64,000 nucleotides of DNA from positions 124,001 through 188,000 of the forward strand of contig CAVSJO010000007.1 of NCBI GenBank assembly GCA_963728445.1, read 5' to 3'. Positions 55,708-64,000 of the stretch are shown here, piece after piece. Origin of the DNA: CAVSJO01 sp963728445 (lineage in GTDB: Bacteria > Gemmatimonadota > Gemmatimonadetes > Longimicrobiales > RSA9). Position numbers and translations under genes: made by a program. Numbering within the stretch: the first letter of the stretch is position 1; every line of letters starts with the position of its first letter. The notes beneath the pieces are model-generated. The model had not been told where the DNA came from. It did no database searches and was given only the letters and a program-made list of their open reading frames with translations.

Positions 55708-56649
55708 TCAGAAGAAAATCCGGAACGGATTCGCCTTCGTCACGGCGATGAGCGAGTCGAGGGCGGAGCGCACGCCCTCGACGGCGATCGAGATCGCGCT
55801 GTCGCGGCGCAGCCGCCCGAGTGTACCGCTCGTCCCGTCCAGCGCCGACTGAAGGCTGTCCAGCCGCTCCGCCAGACGGGCAAGGCGAAGCCGCACGTCG
55901 GCGGTGGGCGGCGCTCCGCCGGCTGCCGTGTCCGGCGACAGGGCATCGAGTCGCGCGCGGAGCTGCCCGGCGATGCGCCCGCTGCGGGCTGCGACACGTT
56001 CCAGCCGGGTGGTCAGGACGCTGTCGTGCAGCAGACGGGGCAGCGAGCCGTCGCCCGCGGCCAGGCGCCCGGACGTGGCGCGGGCCGCCTGTACGTTGCG
56101 CCGAATCCGCTCGAGGCTGGCCGGCCGCTCACCGGCAAGCGTGGCGACCTGGTTCGCTTCGGCCAGCAGCGAGTCGAGGTCGACGAAGAGGCGCTTCGCC
56201 TGGGCCATGGCCAGTGCCGTTGCCGTGAAGGGGGGCAGCCGCAGCGTGTCCATGGGGCCAAGGCGCGGTGCCGCCGGGCTGCCGGGGACGAGGTCGAGCA
56301 CCGGCTTGCTCATGAGGGTGGCCTTCGTCATCCGCAGGCGCGTGTCCAGGCGAATCATGTCGCGGTACTTCTCGGGGACCTGGAGCACGGCGGCCACGTC
56401 GGCGAGGGTGTCGGCGGTGGCGGGCATGACGGCGATGCGGAGGACACGGCCGACCTCCTTGCCGGCGATCCACACCGGCGTGCCCGCCTTCAGGTCCTTG
56501 CCCTGGGGGAGGACGGCGACGACGTGGAAGTAATCCTGCGCCTTGCGCTGGATCGTCTCCAGGAAGAAGATCAGCACCGCCAGGCCGGTGATCGCGAGGA
56601 TCAGCAGCAGGCCTGCCACGGGACGCCAGTCTCTCGTCTCAGCCCTCAT
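55708..56649 (-). CDS. MCE (MlaD-like) domain protein
   Basis: 313 residues. An N-terminal membrane helix (WRPVAGLLLILAITGLAVLIFFL) is followed by the MCE domain (VAVLPQGKDLKAGTPVWIAGKEVGRVLRI), then a long helical region with repeated Leu and Asp. Its C-terminus NPFRIFF resembles the tail of MlaD proteins. It would form a periplasmic ring for lipid transfer between membranes. A second MCE gene lies in the mlaEFD operon at 59033. The ATG at 56649 has no clear ribosome binding site and is 11 bases from the divergent mqnA start. Confidence 0.82.
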   Translation of the reverse strand: MRAETRDWRPVAGLLLILAITGLAVLIFFLETIQRKAQDYFHVVAVLPQGKDLKAGTPVWIAGKEVGRVLRIAVMPATADTLADVAAVLQVPEKYRDMIRLDTRLRMTKATLMSKPVLDLVPGSPAAPRLGPMDTLRLPPFTATALAMAQAKRLFVDLDSLLAEANQVATLAGERPASLERIRRNVQAARATSGRLAAGDGSLPRLLHDSVLTTRLERVAARSGRIAGQLRARLDALSPDTAAGGAPPTADVRLRLARLAERLDSLQSALDGTSGTLGRLRRDSAISIAVEGVRSALDSLIAVTKANPFRIFF

Positions 56650-56660
56650 TCACGCGTTCC

Positions 56661-57485
56661 ATGCTCCGCCTCGGACACATCGAGTACAGCAACTGCTTCC
56701 CGGTCCACGCGCGGCTCCTCGAAGAGGGCACGCCGCCCGACCTCGTCATCGTACGCGGCATCCCGTCGCAGCTGAACCGCCTGCTGCGGGAGGGGGGCCT
56801 GGACGTCTCACCCTCGTCCAGCATCGAGTTCGCCCGGCACGCGGACCGGTACCGGATCCTTCCCGACTTCGCCATCGCCTCCGATGGGGCCGTTCGCAGC
56901 ATCGTCTTCGAGAGCCTGCGACCCCTGAGCGGACTGGACAAGGCCGACGTCCGGCTCACCACCGCATCGGCGACGTCCGTCGTCCTCCTGCGCGCCCTCC
57001 TCGAGCTCCGCCACGGCGTCCGCCCTCGGTACCGCGCCTTCGACCAGGTCCGGGACCCGGACCCGCTGGAGACGGGGTCGGACGCCGCGCTCTACATCGG
57101 CGACGTCGCCCTGCGCCGGCCTACGACGGACGCCCGGCTGCGCTTCGATCTCGGGCACGAATGGAAGGAGTGGACGGGCCTCCCCTTCGTCTTCGCCGTC
57201 TGGCAGGCTTCGGTAGGCCCCGAGCTGGACGGCGAGCTCGCGTCGCTGCACGGCCGGCTCGCCGACTCCCTGGCGTGGTTCGGCGAGCACGCGCCGCGCC
57301 TGGCCCGGGAACGCGCATCGGCCTTCGGCCTCGGAGCCGACCTCCTCCTCGGGTACTGGAATCAGCTGAAGTATTCCCTGGACGAGGGGGCACTGCAGGG
57401 ATTGCGCCGCTTCTACGAGCTGGCGGCCCGACTCGGGGAGGTACCGGAGGCGCCCGAGCCGCGCTGGACTCCCCGTGGACACTGA
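56661..57485 (+). CDS. mqnA: chorismate dehydratase of the futalosine menaquinone pathway
   Basis: 274 residues converting chorismate to 3-enolpyruvylbenzoate, the first step of futalosine-route menaquinone synthesis. The typical start LRLGHIEYSNCFPV and the substrate-binding SPSSSIEFARHADRY are present; the fold is that of periplasmic binding proteins. Other mqn genes are not in the window. The ATG at 56661 lacks a ribosome binding site and lies close to the divergent MCE start. MlaE starts within the last codons of this gene. Confidence 0.9.
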   Translation: MLRLGHIEYSNCFPVHARLLEEGTPPDLVIVRGIPSQLNRLLREGGLDVSPSSSIEFARHADRYRILPDFAIASDGAVRSIVFESLRPLSGLDKADVRLTTASATSVVLLRALLELRHGVRPRYRAFDQVRDPDPLETGSDAALYIGDVALRRPTTDARLRFDLGHEWKEWTGLPFVFAVWQASVGPELDGELASLHGRLADSLAWFGEHAPRLARERASAFGLGADLLLGYWNQLKYSLDEGALQGLRRFYELAARLGEVPEAPEPRWTPRGH

Positions 57486-58293
57486 CGGCGACGTCGGCCT
57501 ATCTTCCAGAATGCTCCGCCTGGTGACGACGCCCCTGGCCTGGCTCGGCCGCAGCTCCACCGCCACGGTGGCGAGCTTCGGCAGGTTTGGCAGGTTCGTG
57601 AGCGGCGTCGTGGGCTCCACCCGCGACAGCGCGACCTGGCTGCGCCTCCTCCCCATCCAGATGGCGCGAATCGGCGTCGAGTCCCTGCCGATCGCGATCT
57701 TCATCGCGGCCTTCACGGGCATCGTGCTGGCGCTGCAGGCGTCGTACACGTTCACGGGCGCGATTCCGCTGTACTTCGTCGGCACGCTGACGGGCAAGAC
57801 GATGATCCTGGAGCTCGGGCCCGTGCTGACGGGGCTCGCTCTGGCCGGGCGGGTCGGCGCGAACATCGCCGCCGAGATCGGGACGATGCGGGTGACCGAG
57901 CAGGTGGACGCGCTGGAGACGCTGGCGTACGATCCGATGGCGTACCTGACGGTTCCTCGTGTTCTCGCGGGCCTTCTCATGTTCCCGGTGATCGTCGTGT
58001 TCGCCGACGCGGTGGGCGTCGTGGCGGGGTGGATCACCGCGCTCAACCTGCTCGATCTGACGACGCCCGAGTTCGTGCGCGGTCTCCGGCTCTTCTTCAA
58101 ACCCTTCGACGTGACGTTCTCCCTCGTGAAGGCCGCGTCCTTCGGACTGGCGGTGACGCTGGTCGGATCCTTTTTCGGCTTCGCGACGATGGGCGGCGCC
58201 GAGGAGGTCGGCCGGTCGACGACGCGGGCGGTGGTCGTGAGCAGCATGCTGATCCTCGTGCTGGACGCGTTCTGGGCGGTGGTGCTGCTGTGA
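57475..58293 (+). CDS. mlaE: ABC transporter permease MlaE
   Basis: 272-residue membrane subunit of the Mla system, which moves phospholipids between membranes. It has the MlaE pattern PIQMARIGVESLPIAIFIAAFTGIV, then ELGPVLTGLALAGRVGANIAAEIGTM with the conserved EQVDALETLAYDPM segment, and five or so helices. The GTG at 57475 overlaps the mqnA stop; an ATG at 57511 is also possible. Its stop overlaps mlaF (GTGA). Confidence 0.9.
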   Translation: MDTDGDVGLSSRMLRLVTTPLAWLGRSSTATVASFGRFGRFVSGVVGSTRDSATWLRLLPIQMARIGVESLPIAIFIAAFTGIVLALQASYTFTGAIPLYFVGTLTGKTMILELGPVLTGLALAGRVGANIAAEIGTMRVTEQVDALETLAYDPMAYLTVPRVLAGLLMFPVIVVFADAVGVVAGWITALNLLDLTTPEFVRGLRLFFKPFDVTFSLVKAASFGLAVTLVGSFFGFATMGGAEEVGRSTTRAVVVSSMLILVLDAFWAVVLL

Positions 58294-59036
58294 GCGTCGA
58301 GCTCCGTGACGTGCACAAGTCGTTCGGCACGAAGGTCGTGCTGGATGGCGTATCGCTGGACGTCGCGGAGGGTCAGACGCTGGCGGTCATCGGCTATTCG
58401 GGGTCGGGCAAGTCGGTGCTCCTGAAGACGATCGTGGGTCTGCTCGAGCCGGACTCGGGGGCGGTGGTGGTAGACGGGCTCTCCGTTCCCGAGCTGGAGC
58501 GCGAGGCGCTCTACGAGCTGCGACGCAAGGTAGGCTACGTCTTCCAGTTCGCGGCGCTCTTCGACTCCATGAGCGTGTTCGACAACGTGGCCATGGGATT
58601 GAGGCGGATGGCGATGGAGGAGCCGACGGTGGCGGAGCGGGTGACGGAATCCCTGGACCTGGTGGATCTGGACGGCTACGGGTCGCGCATGCCCTCGCAG
58701 CTCTCCGGCGGCCAGCGCAAGCGCGTCGGCCTGGCCCGGGCCATCGCCACCCGCCCCAAGTACCTGCTCTACGACGAGCCGACGACGGGACTGGACCCCG
58801 TGACCACCGCCGTGATCGACGGACTCATCGAGCGCATGCGCTCGGAGCTGGGTGTCACCAGCGTGCTCGTGACCCACGACATGAAGAGCGCCTACCGCGT
58901 GTCCAGCAACATCGCGCTGCTGTACCAGGGCCGGATCCGGTTCGTCGGCACGCCGGAAGAGGTGGCGGCCGCCGAGGATCCGGTGGTCAAGGGCTTCGTG
59001 GAGGGACGTCCGGAGCTGATCGGGGAGGCTGCATGA
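58290..59036 (+). CDS. mlaF: ABC transporter ATPase MlaF
   Basis: 248-residue ATPase with Walker A GYSGSGKS, the Q-loop FQFAALFDSMSVFDN typical of MlaF, signature LSGGQRKRVGLARA and Walker B YLLYDEPTTGLDP. It powers the lipid transport complex. Start GTG overlaps the mlaE stop and its stop overlaps mlaD (ATGA), so mlaE-F-D are translationally coupled. Confidence 0.93.
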   Translation: MSVELRDVHKSFGTKVVLDGVSLDVAEGQTLAVIGYSGSGKSVLLKTIVGLLEPDSGAVVVDGLSVPELEREALYELRRKVGYVFQFAALFDSMSVFDNVAMGLRRMAMEEPTVAERVTESLDLVDLDGYGSRMPSQLSGGQRKRVGLARAIATRPKYLLYDEPTTGLDPVTTAVIDGLIERMRSELGVTSVLVTHDMKSAYRVSSNIALLYQGRIRFVGTPEEVAAAEDPVVKGFVEGRPELIGEAA

Positions 59037-60022
59037 TGCGCAGATCGGATATCGCGGTCGGACTCTCCATCCTCGTCGGCGTCGTCGTCGTGTTCTTCGG
59101 CGTCGTGTGGCTGAAGGGGGGCTCGCTGATGAAGGACGAGATGCCGCTGCGCGCCCGCTTCCGGGAGGTCGGACAGCTCCAGATCGGCAATACGGTGAAG
59201 CTGCGGGGCGTGCCCATCGGACAGGTCGAGATGATCGAGCTGGAGGATGACGGGCAGGGCGTGATCGTGACGATGTCCGTCAAGAACGACGTCCGCCTGC
59301 CCCAGGACGCGGTCGTGCTCCTGTCTCCGGAATCCATGTTCGGCGACTGGCAGGCGGAGATCTTCCCCCGCGAGCGTTTCACGCGCTACGACTACGCCAT
59401 GCCGCGGGATCCAGGCGTGCTGCCCGGCTACTCGCTGCCGGACATCTCCCAGCTCACGGCGGTGGCGGACCGGATCGCGGAGAACCTCTCCACGCTGAGC
59501 GACCGATTCCAGATCGCGTTCACGGAGGAGACCGCGATCCAGCTCCGGGATGCGATCGAGAACATCCAGCAGCTCAGCTCCCAGCTCACGTCCATGGTGC
59601 AGAGTCAGGAGAAGACGCTGGACGAAGTGGCCGACAACCTGAACGCGGCGACGGAGACGATGAGCGCAGCTGCTGCATCGGTGAAGCGGGTCGCCGACCA
59701 GGTCGACCGCGCCGTCGAGGGCGGGGAGCTGTCGACCATCGTGGACAACGTGAACAGCGCCAGCGCACAGCTCGATTCCCTCAGCCGCTCGATGGTGGGC
59801 GTCTCGACCCGCGTGAACCGGACGCTGGGTCGGGCCGACACGGCGTTCGCGGGGCTGTCCGAGATCACGCGCATGGTGTCCAGCGGGCAGGGCACGCTGG
59901 GACGGCTGCTGCAGGACACCACGCTGTACGGAGAGCTGGTGCAGAGCAACGCCGAGCTCCAGGCGCTGCTCGAGGATTTCAGGAAGAACCCGCGCCGCTA
60001 CATCAACCTGAAGATCTTCTGA
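59033..60022 (+). CDS. mlaD: MlaD-like MCE protein
   Basis: 329 residues. An N-terminal membrane helix (IAVGLSILVGVVVVFFGVVW) precedes the MCE domain (LRARFREVGQLQIGNTVKLRGVPIGQVEMIEL). A long helical region with heptad-like Leu and polar residues (QLRDAIENIQQLSSQLTSMV) follows, ending NPRRYINLKIF. It completes the mlaEFD operon; a strong terminator lies behind it. Confidence 0.9.
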   Translation: MMRRSDIAVGLSILVGVVVVFFGVVWLKGGSLMKDEMPLRARFREVGQLQIGNTVKLRGVPIGQVEMIELEDDGQGVIVTMSVKNDVRLPQDAVVLLSPESMFGDWQAEIFPRERFTRYDYAMPRDPGVLPGYSLPDISQLTAVADRIAENLSTLSDRFQIAFTEETAIQLRDAIENIQQLSSQLTSMVQSQEKTLDEVADNLNAATETMSAAAASVKRVADQVDRAVEGGELSTIVDNVNSASAQLDSLSRSMVGVSTRVNRTLGRADTAFAGLSEITRMVSSGQGTLGRLLQDTTLYGELVQSNAELQALLEDFRKNPRRYINLKIF

Positions 60023-60046
60023 CCCGTCCGCTCGCGCGGATGACGC

Positions 60047-60079
60047 AATCCCGGGCGGTCGTCGCGGCCGCCCGGGATT
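60047..60079 (+). terminator. terminator hairpin after mlaEFD
   Basis: AATCCCGGGCGG (60047-60058) pairs perfectly with CCGCCCGGGATT (60068-60079), 12 bp with a 9-nt loop, ending in TTTG. It lies 25 bp after the mlaD stop and separates this operon from aspartokinase. Confidence 0.75.
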
Positions 60080-60095
60080 TGCATTGGTGAGGAGC

Positions 60096-61346
60096 ATGGC
60101 ACGAATCGTCCAGAAGTTCGGTGGCAGCTCGGTGGCGGACCCGGATCGGCTCCGCCGCGTGGCGCAGCGCGTGGCAGCGGAGCATCGGGCGGGGACGGAA
60201 CTCGTCGTGGTGGTCTCGGCGATGGGCGACACGACGGACGAGCTGCTGGCACTCGCGGCTCGCATCTCGCCGAACGCGCGACGCAGCCATCCCCGTGAGG
60301 TGGACATGCTGCTCAGCGCGGGTGAGCGCATCTCGATGGCGCTGCTGGCGATGGCGATTCGGGAAGCGGGTGTGCAGGCGATCAGCTTCACGGGCTCGCA
60401 GGCCGCGATCATCACCGACGACGTGCACACGGGCGCCCGCATCGAGGAGGTACGGGCGGACCGGGTGCGGGAGGAGCTGGCGAAGGGCTGCGTCGTCATC
60501 GTCGCCGGCTTCCAGGGAGTGAGCCGGAGCCGGGAGGTGACGACGCTCGGGCGGGGCGGGTCGGACACCTCCGCCGTCGCACTCGCCGCCGCACTCGGGG
60601 CCGACCGCTGCGACGTCTACACGGACGTGGACGGCGTCTTCACGGCGGACCCGCGGGTGGTACCGGGTGCTCGCCGCATCGCGTCGCTGGACTACGCGGA
60701 GATGCTGGAGCTGGCGACGTCCGGCGCGCAGGTCATGCATCCGCGGGCGGTGGAGCTCGGCTCCCGCTTCGATGTGCCGATCCGGGTGCTCTCGTCGTTC
60801 CTGGACGAGCCCGTAGGCACGCTCATCATGCGGAAGGAATACGGAATGGAAGAGCTCGAACTCACGGGACTCGCGGCGGAGGACGGCTACGCGGCCCTCC
60901 TCGTGCGCGGGCTGCCGGGCGAAATGCAGTCGACGGCGGCCGTGCTGTCGGGGATGTCCGCCGCAGGCGTGAGCGTCGACATGGTCTCCCAGATGGACCG
61001 GGTGGACGGCCGCAGGGACATCCGGCTGACGGTGCGGGAGGACGACCTGGACGGTGCTCTGCAGGTCGCCCGCGCGGTGGAGGGCGAGCTGGGCGGGGAG
61101 GAAGTCGAAGTCCATGAAGGACTCGCGCGTGTGACGATCGTCGGGAGCGGCATGCACGGAAGACCGGGCGTCTACGCGTCGGCGTGCGAGGCGCTGCTCG
61201 CCGAGGGCATCGAGGTGATGGGGCTGTCGACCTCGTCGATCTCGATCTCGCTGCTGCTCCCTGCCGCGGCGGCAGACCGGGCGGTCCGTGCGCTGCACGA
61301 TGCCTTCCACTTCAGCGAGTCGGCGGCCGGAGGAGAGGCGCGGTGA
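60096..61346 (+). CDS. lysC: aspartate kinase
   Basis: 416 residues phosphorylating aspartate, the first step to lysine, threonine and methionine. KFGGSSVADPDRLRRVA, then the SAMGDTTDELLALA segment and GFQGVSRSREVTTLGRGGSDTSAVALAAAL mark the kinase; two ACT domains form the C-terminal 160 residues (around VRGLPGEMQSTAAVLSGM and VTIVGSGMHGRPGVYASACEAL). GAGGAG three bases before the ATG at 60096 supports the start. The next gene, asd, overlaps its stop (GTGA). Confidence 0.94.
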   Translation: MARIVQKFGGSSVADPDRLRRVAQRVAAEHRAGTELVVVVSAMGDTTDELLALAARISPNARRSHPREVDMLLSAGERISMALLAMAIREAGVQAISFTGSQAAIITDDVHTGARIEEVRADRVREELAKGCVVIVAGFQGVSRSREVTTLGRGGSDTSAVALAAALGADRCDVYTDVDGVFTADPRVVPGARRIASLDYAEMLELATSGAQVMHPRAVELGSRFDVPIRVLSSFLDEPVGTLIMRKEYGMEELELTGLAAEDGYAALLVRGLPGEMQSTAAVLSGMSAAGVSVDMVSQMDRVDGRRDIRLTVREDDLDGALQVARAVEGELGGEEVEVHEGLARVTIVGSGMHGRPGVYASACEALLAEGIEVMGLSTSSISISLLLPAAAADRAVRALHDAFHFSESAAGGEAR

Positions 61347-62335
61347 GGCTGGCCATCCTGGGGGTCACCGGCGCGGTGGGCAGGACGATGCTGCGGGTGC
61401 TCGACGAGCGTGGCTTCCAGGCGGACGAGCTGGTCGCGCTTGCCTCGCCTCGCTCCGCAGGAAGCCGGGTCCAGTGGCGGGACCGGGAGTGGACGGTCGC
61501 CGCGCCGTCGCCGGAGTCGTTTGCGGACTGTGACCTGGCCCTGTTCTCCGCCGGCGCGGAACGCAGTCGCCAGTGGGCGCCGGTCGCGGCGGAGCATGGC
61601 GCGGTCGTGATCGACAACTCCTCGGCGTGGCGTCGGGACCCCGACGTCCCGCTCGTCGTGCCGGAGGTGAACGGCGAGGCCACGGCGAGGCGGCCGAAGG
61701 GCATCATCGCGAACCCGAACTGCTCGACGATCCAGGTGGTAGTGCCTCTCGAGGGGCTGCGCCGCGCCGGCGGACTGCGTCGCGTGGTGGCGTGCACGTT
61801 CCAGTCGGTCTCGGGCGCGGGACAGCACGGCGTGGACGCGCTGCGGGCGGAGCGCGACGGCCGGGCGGTGGATCCGCCCGTCTTCCCGGCGCGCATCGAT
61901 GGCGGCGTGATCCCCCAGATCGGCGAGGAGCATGAGGACGGGTGGACGGAGGAGGAGAGGAAGATGCGAGGCGAGTCCCGGCGCATCCTCGGGCTGCCGG
62001 ACCTGTGTGTCGCAGCGACGTGCGTCCGGGTGCCCGTGGAGATCGGCCATTCGGTGGCGGTGACCGCGGAGACGCTCGAGCCGCTGGACGTGGAGGAGGC
62101 GAGCGAAGCGATGGGGGCCATGGAGGACGTGACGGTCGTGGGGCGGGGCCGCCCGCTGGTTCCGGCGGACGCAGCGGGTGGGGACGCGATCCTCGTGGGT
62201 CGGGTACGGATCGATCCGGACGTGCCGAACACGATCCACTTCTGGGTCGTCGCCGACAATCTCCGAAAGGGCGCCGCGACGAACGCCGTGCAGATCGCGG
62301 AGCGGGTCGTGCGGGAAGGAGCCGCCCGTGTCTGA
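61343..62335 (+). CDS. asd: aspartate-semialdehyde dehydrogenase
   Basis: 330 residues reducing aspartyl phosphate, the next step after LysC. It begins RLAILGVTGAVGRTMLRVLDE, has the catalytic Cys in IANPNCSTIQVVVPL, SVSGAGQHGVDAL, and the substrate-binding R and active-site His in PVEIGHSVAVTAETL. The GTG at 61343 overlaps the lysC stop and has GGAGGAG upstream. Together with lysC it forms the aspartate pathway pair. Confidence 0.94.
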   Translation: MRLAILGVTGAVGRTMLRVLDERGFQADELVALASPRSAGSRVQWRDREWTVAAPSPESFADCDLALFSAGAERSRQWAPVAAEHGAVVIDNSSAWRRDPDVPLVVPEVNGEATARRPKGIIANPNCSTIQVVVPLEGLRRAGGLRRVVACTFQSVSGAGQHGVDALRAERDGRAVDPPVFPARIDGGVIPQIGEEHEDGWTEEERKMRGESRRILGLPDLCVAATCVRVPVEIGHSVAVTAETLEPLDVEEASEAMGAMEDVTVVGRGRPLVPADAAGGDAILVGRVRIDPDVPNTIHFWVVADNLRKGAATNAVQIAERVVREGAARV

Positions 62336-62816
62336 TGGGCGCGGCGGCGAGAGCACCCGGGGGCGGCGCCGCGGAGGTCGGGCGCGTGTCGAGACGAGCG
62401 CCGGCGGCGTCGTCTTCCGGAGGACGGGCGGGGGAATGCGTTTCCTGCTGATTCGCGACCCCTACCAGAACTGGGGCCTCCCGAAGGGACACGTGGAAAC
62501 GGCGGAGACACCGGTGGAAGCCGCGGTGCGGGAGGTGGCGGAGGAGACCGGCATCGCCAGCGTCCGGATCGCCGGGGACCTGCCCTGCATCGACTGGTAC
62601 TTCCGGAGCCACGGCCGGCTGATCCACAAGTTCTGCCATTTCTTCCTGATGGAGTGCGACAGAGCCGAGACGCGGCCGGCCCTCGAGGAGGGGATCTCCG
62701 CGTGCGAGTGGATGGCCTTCGAGGATGCGATCCGCACGATCAGCTACGACAACGCGCGGGACGTGCTCGTGTCCGCCGGCACCCTGCTGGGAGTCGAGGC
62801 GAAGGACGTCGGGTGA
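62328..62816 (+). CDS. Nudix hydrolase
   Basis: 162 residues. The Nudix box GHVETAETPVEAAVREVAEETGI (about 54-76) is complete, with the metal-binding Glu residues in REVAEE. It starts at a GTG (62328) with AAGGAG upstream and overlaps the asd stop by eight bases. The substrate (nucleoside diphosphate derivative) is not identifiable; ADP-ribose or dinucleotide polyphosphate types are similar. Confidence 0.88.
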   Translation: MSDGRGGESTRGRRRGGRARVETSAGGVVFRRTGGGMRFLLIRDPYQNWGLPKGHVETAETPVEAAVREVAEETGIASVRIAGDLPCIDWYFRSHGRLIHKFCHFFLMECDRAETRPALEEGISACEWMAFEDAIRTISYDNARDVLVSAGTLLGVEAKDVG

Positions 62817-62913
62817 AGGCACTGCCACACGGGCACCCGTCCGGGGTAGTTGCCACCGGAGCAGGGCCTCGGTACCCTATGGCCCGACGCAGGACCCGAA
62901 CCCGACGCACCCG

Positions 62914-63987
62914 ATGCCCGTGGAACGAGCAGAACCGAAGGATCTGACGATCATCGGCGGGGGACCGACCGGTCTCTTCGCCGCATTCTATGCCGGCATG
63001 CGGGGCCTTAGCTGCCGCATCGTCGACTCGCTTCCGGAGCTCGGCGGGCAGCTCATGGCGCTGTACCCCGAGAAGTACGTCTACGACGTCGGCGGCTTTC
63101 CGCGGATCCTGGCGAAGGACCTCGCGACGAATCTCATCGAGCAGGGTCTGCAGTTCGGGGCCGACGTCCGCCTCGAGGAGCAGGTTCAGGACCTCGTTCA
63201 CGAAGAGAGCGGTTTCGTCCTGACGACCGACCGCGGAATGGAGTACCCGACGCGGACCGTGCTCATCGCCGGAGGGAAGGGCGCCTTCTCGCCCCGGCAC
63301 CTCGGCTGCCCCGGCTATCAGGAGCTCCTCGGCCGGGGCGTGGCATACCATGTCCGGGATCCGGCCATCTACGAGGGGAAGCGGATCCTGATCGTGGGCG
63401 GCGGCGATTCGGCCGTGGACTGGGCGCTCGGGCTGAAGGACCGCGTTCCGGAGTTGACGCTGATCCACAGGCGCGAGGGCTTCCGGGCGCACCCCCATTC
63501 CATGAAGCTGCTGCGGGAGGCCGTCGACGACGGACGCGTTCGCCTCCTGACCTATCACGAGGTGCGGGAGATCCACGGGGATGGGTGCGTCGAGCGGGTC
63601 ACGATCTTCGACAACCGGACGGACGAGGACACGATCGTGACCGCCGACGCAGTGCTCTCGCTCATCGGCTTCCGGCCCGACCTCGGTCCGCTGGCCGACT
63701 GGGGGCTCGAGCTGGAGCGGAACAGCATCAAGGTGGACAACCTGCTGCGGACGAACATCCCGGGCGTGTTCGCCGCGGGAGACATCGCGACCTACGAGGG
63801 GAAGCTGGAACTGATCGCGACGGGCTTCGGGGAGGCGACCATGGCCGTGAACCACGCAGTGCAGTTCATGGATCCCAAGGCGCGCTACAACCCCGGGCAC
63901 TCCACCAATCTGAAGCTCTTCCAGGACCGGGAGCAGGCCCGCTTCGACGAGGAGGAAGCGGCCGCCGCGCAGGCGCTGGGCGGCTGA
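62914..63987 (+). CDS. ferredoxin-NADP reductase, thioredoxin reductase-like
   Basis: 357-residue flavoprotein with FAD motif DLTIIGGGPTGLFAA and a second Rossmann motif, RILIVGGGDSAVDWALGL, for NADPH. The VFAAGDIATYEGKL segment near the C-terminus binds FAD. Thioredoxin reductase-type CxxC is absent, which places it with TrxR-like ferredoxin-NADP reductases. It follows the Nudix gene by 97 bp. The ATG at 62914 begins the typical MPVERAEPKDLTIIGGG. Confidence 0.88.
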   Translation: MPVERAEPKDLTIIGGGPTGLFAAFYAGMRGLSCRIVDSLPELGGQLMALYPEKYVYDVGGFPRILAKDLATNLIEQGLQFGADVRLEEQVQDLVHEESGFVLTTDRGMEYPTRTVLIAGGKGAFSPRHLGCPGYQELLGRGVAYHVRDPAIYEGKRILIVGGGDSAVDWALGLKDRVPELTLIHRREGFRAHPHSMKLLREAVDDGRVRLLTYHEVREIHGDGCVERVTIFDNRTDEDTIVTADAVLSLIGFRPDLGPLADWGLELERNSIKVDNLLRTNIPGVFAAGDIATYEGKLELIATGFGEATMAVNHAVQFMDPKARYNPGHSTNLKLFQDREQARFDEEEAAAAQALGG

Positions 63988-64000
63988 CCGGATCGCTCCG

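Overview
This 64 kb window of GC-rich bacterial DNA is densely packed with genes. It carries about 57 protein-coding genes and no rRNA, tRNA or CRISPR that I can see. The gene content is that of a diderm bacterium: a TonB-dependent receptor, an Mla-type lipid transport system, an AsmA-like protein and several lipoproteins. Menaquinone is made by the futalosine route (mqnA). The mix of TolB_N/TPR membrane proteins, futalosine genes and recF-DUF721-gyrB looks most like Gemmatimonadota or a related phylum. That placement is inference, not something the sequence proves.

Layout. 1-9.8 kb (mostly minus strand): deoxyribose-phosphate aldolase and a two-domain aldehyde dehydrogenase, then an array of six small hairpins, then pterin carbinolamine dehydratase; also a TonB receptor, an amino-acid permease with a clear terminator, and an orphan hydantoinase-B subunit. 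9.9-22.5 kb (plus): a small protein coupled to an HD-GYP response regulator, PBP2, two TPR proteins plus a zinc-ribbon protein, a c-type cytochrome and a cupredoxin lipoprotein, a beta-decarboxylating dehydrogenase, thiolase, slipin and 3-hydroxybutyryl-CoA dehydrogenase. 22.5-30.5 kb (mostly minus): a Ca2+/H+ exchanger, an AT-rich island with direct repeats and small unknown genes, an ABC-2 exporter, a DUF3127 OB-fold protein with an SSB-like tip, SSB, and D-amino-acid aminotransferase. 30.7-41.3 kb (plus): a fused M16 peptidase, a 650-bp repeat-rich gap, enoyl-CoA hydratase, recF-DUF721-gyrB and an AsmA-like gene. gyrB and the AsmA-like gene are each broken by one extra base, most simply read as sequence errors.

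41.3-49.7 kb is the most unusual part. A cyclase-family protein with an altered metal motif is followed by a MarR-GNAT fusion with a perfect palindrome at its start codon. Then comes a 1129-residue BTAD-ATPase-transmembrane-TolB_N/TPR regulator. It is transcribed away from a small protein, a lipoprotein and a second membrane TPR protein whose C-terminal half is paralogous to the regulator's own. 49.7-64 kb: NAD synthetase, a phosphoribosyltransferase, Rho with a promoter and leader, two MCE proteins around mqnA and mlaE-F-D, then aspartokinase, aspartate-semialdehyde dehydrogenase, a Nudix hydrolase and a ferredoxin-NADP reductase.

The thiolase, 3-hydroxybutyryl-CoA dehydrogenase and enoyl-CoA hydratase could form one short-chain acyl-CoA route although they are not in one operon. 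Bases 1-87 contain nothing I can assign. The many long open frames antisense to these genes are treated as by-products of high GC.
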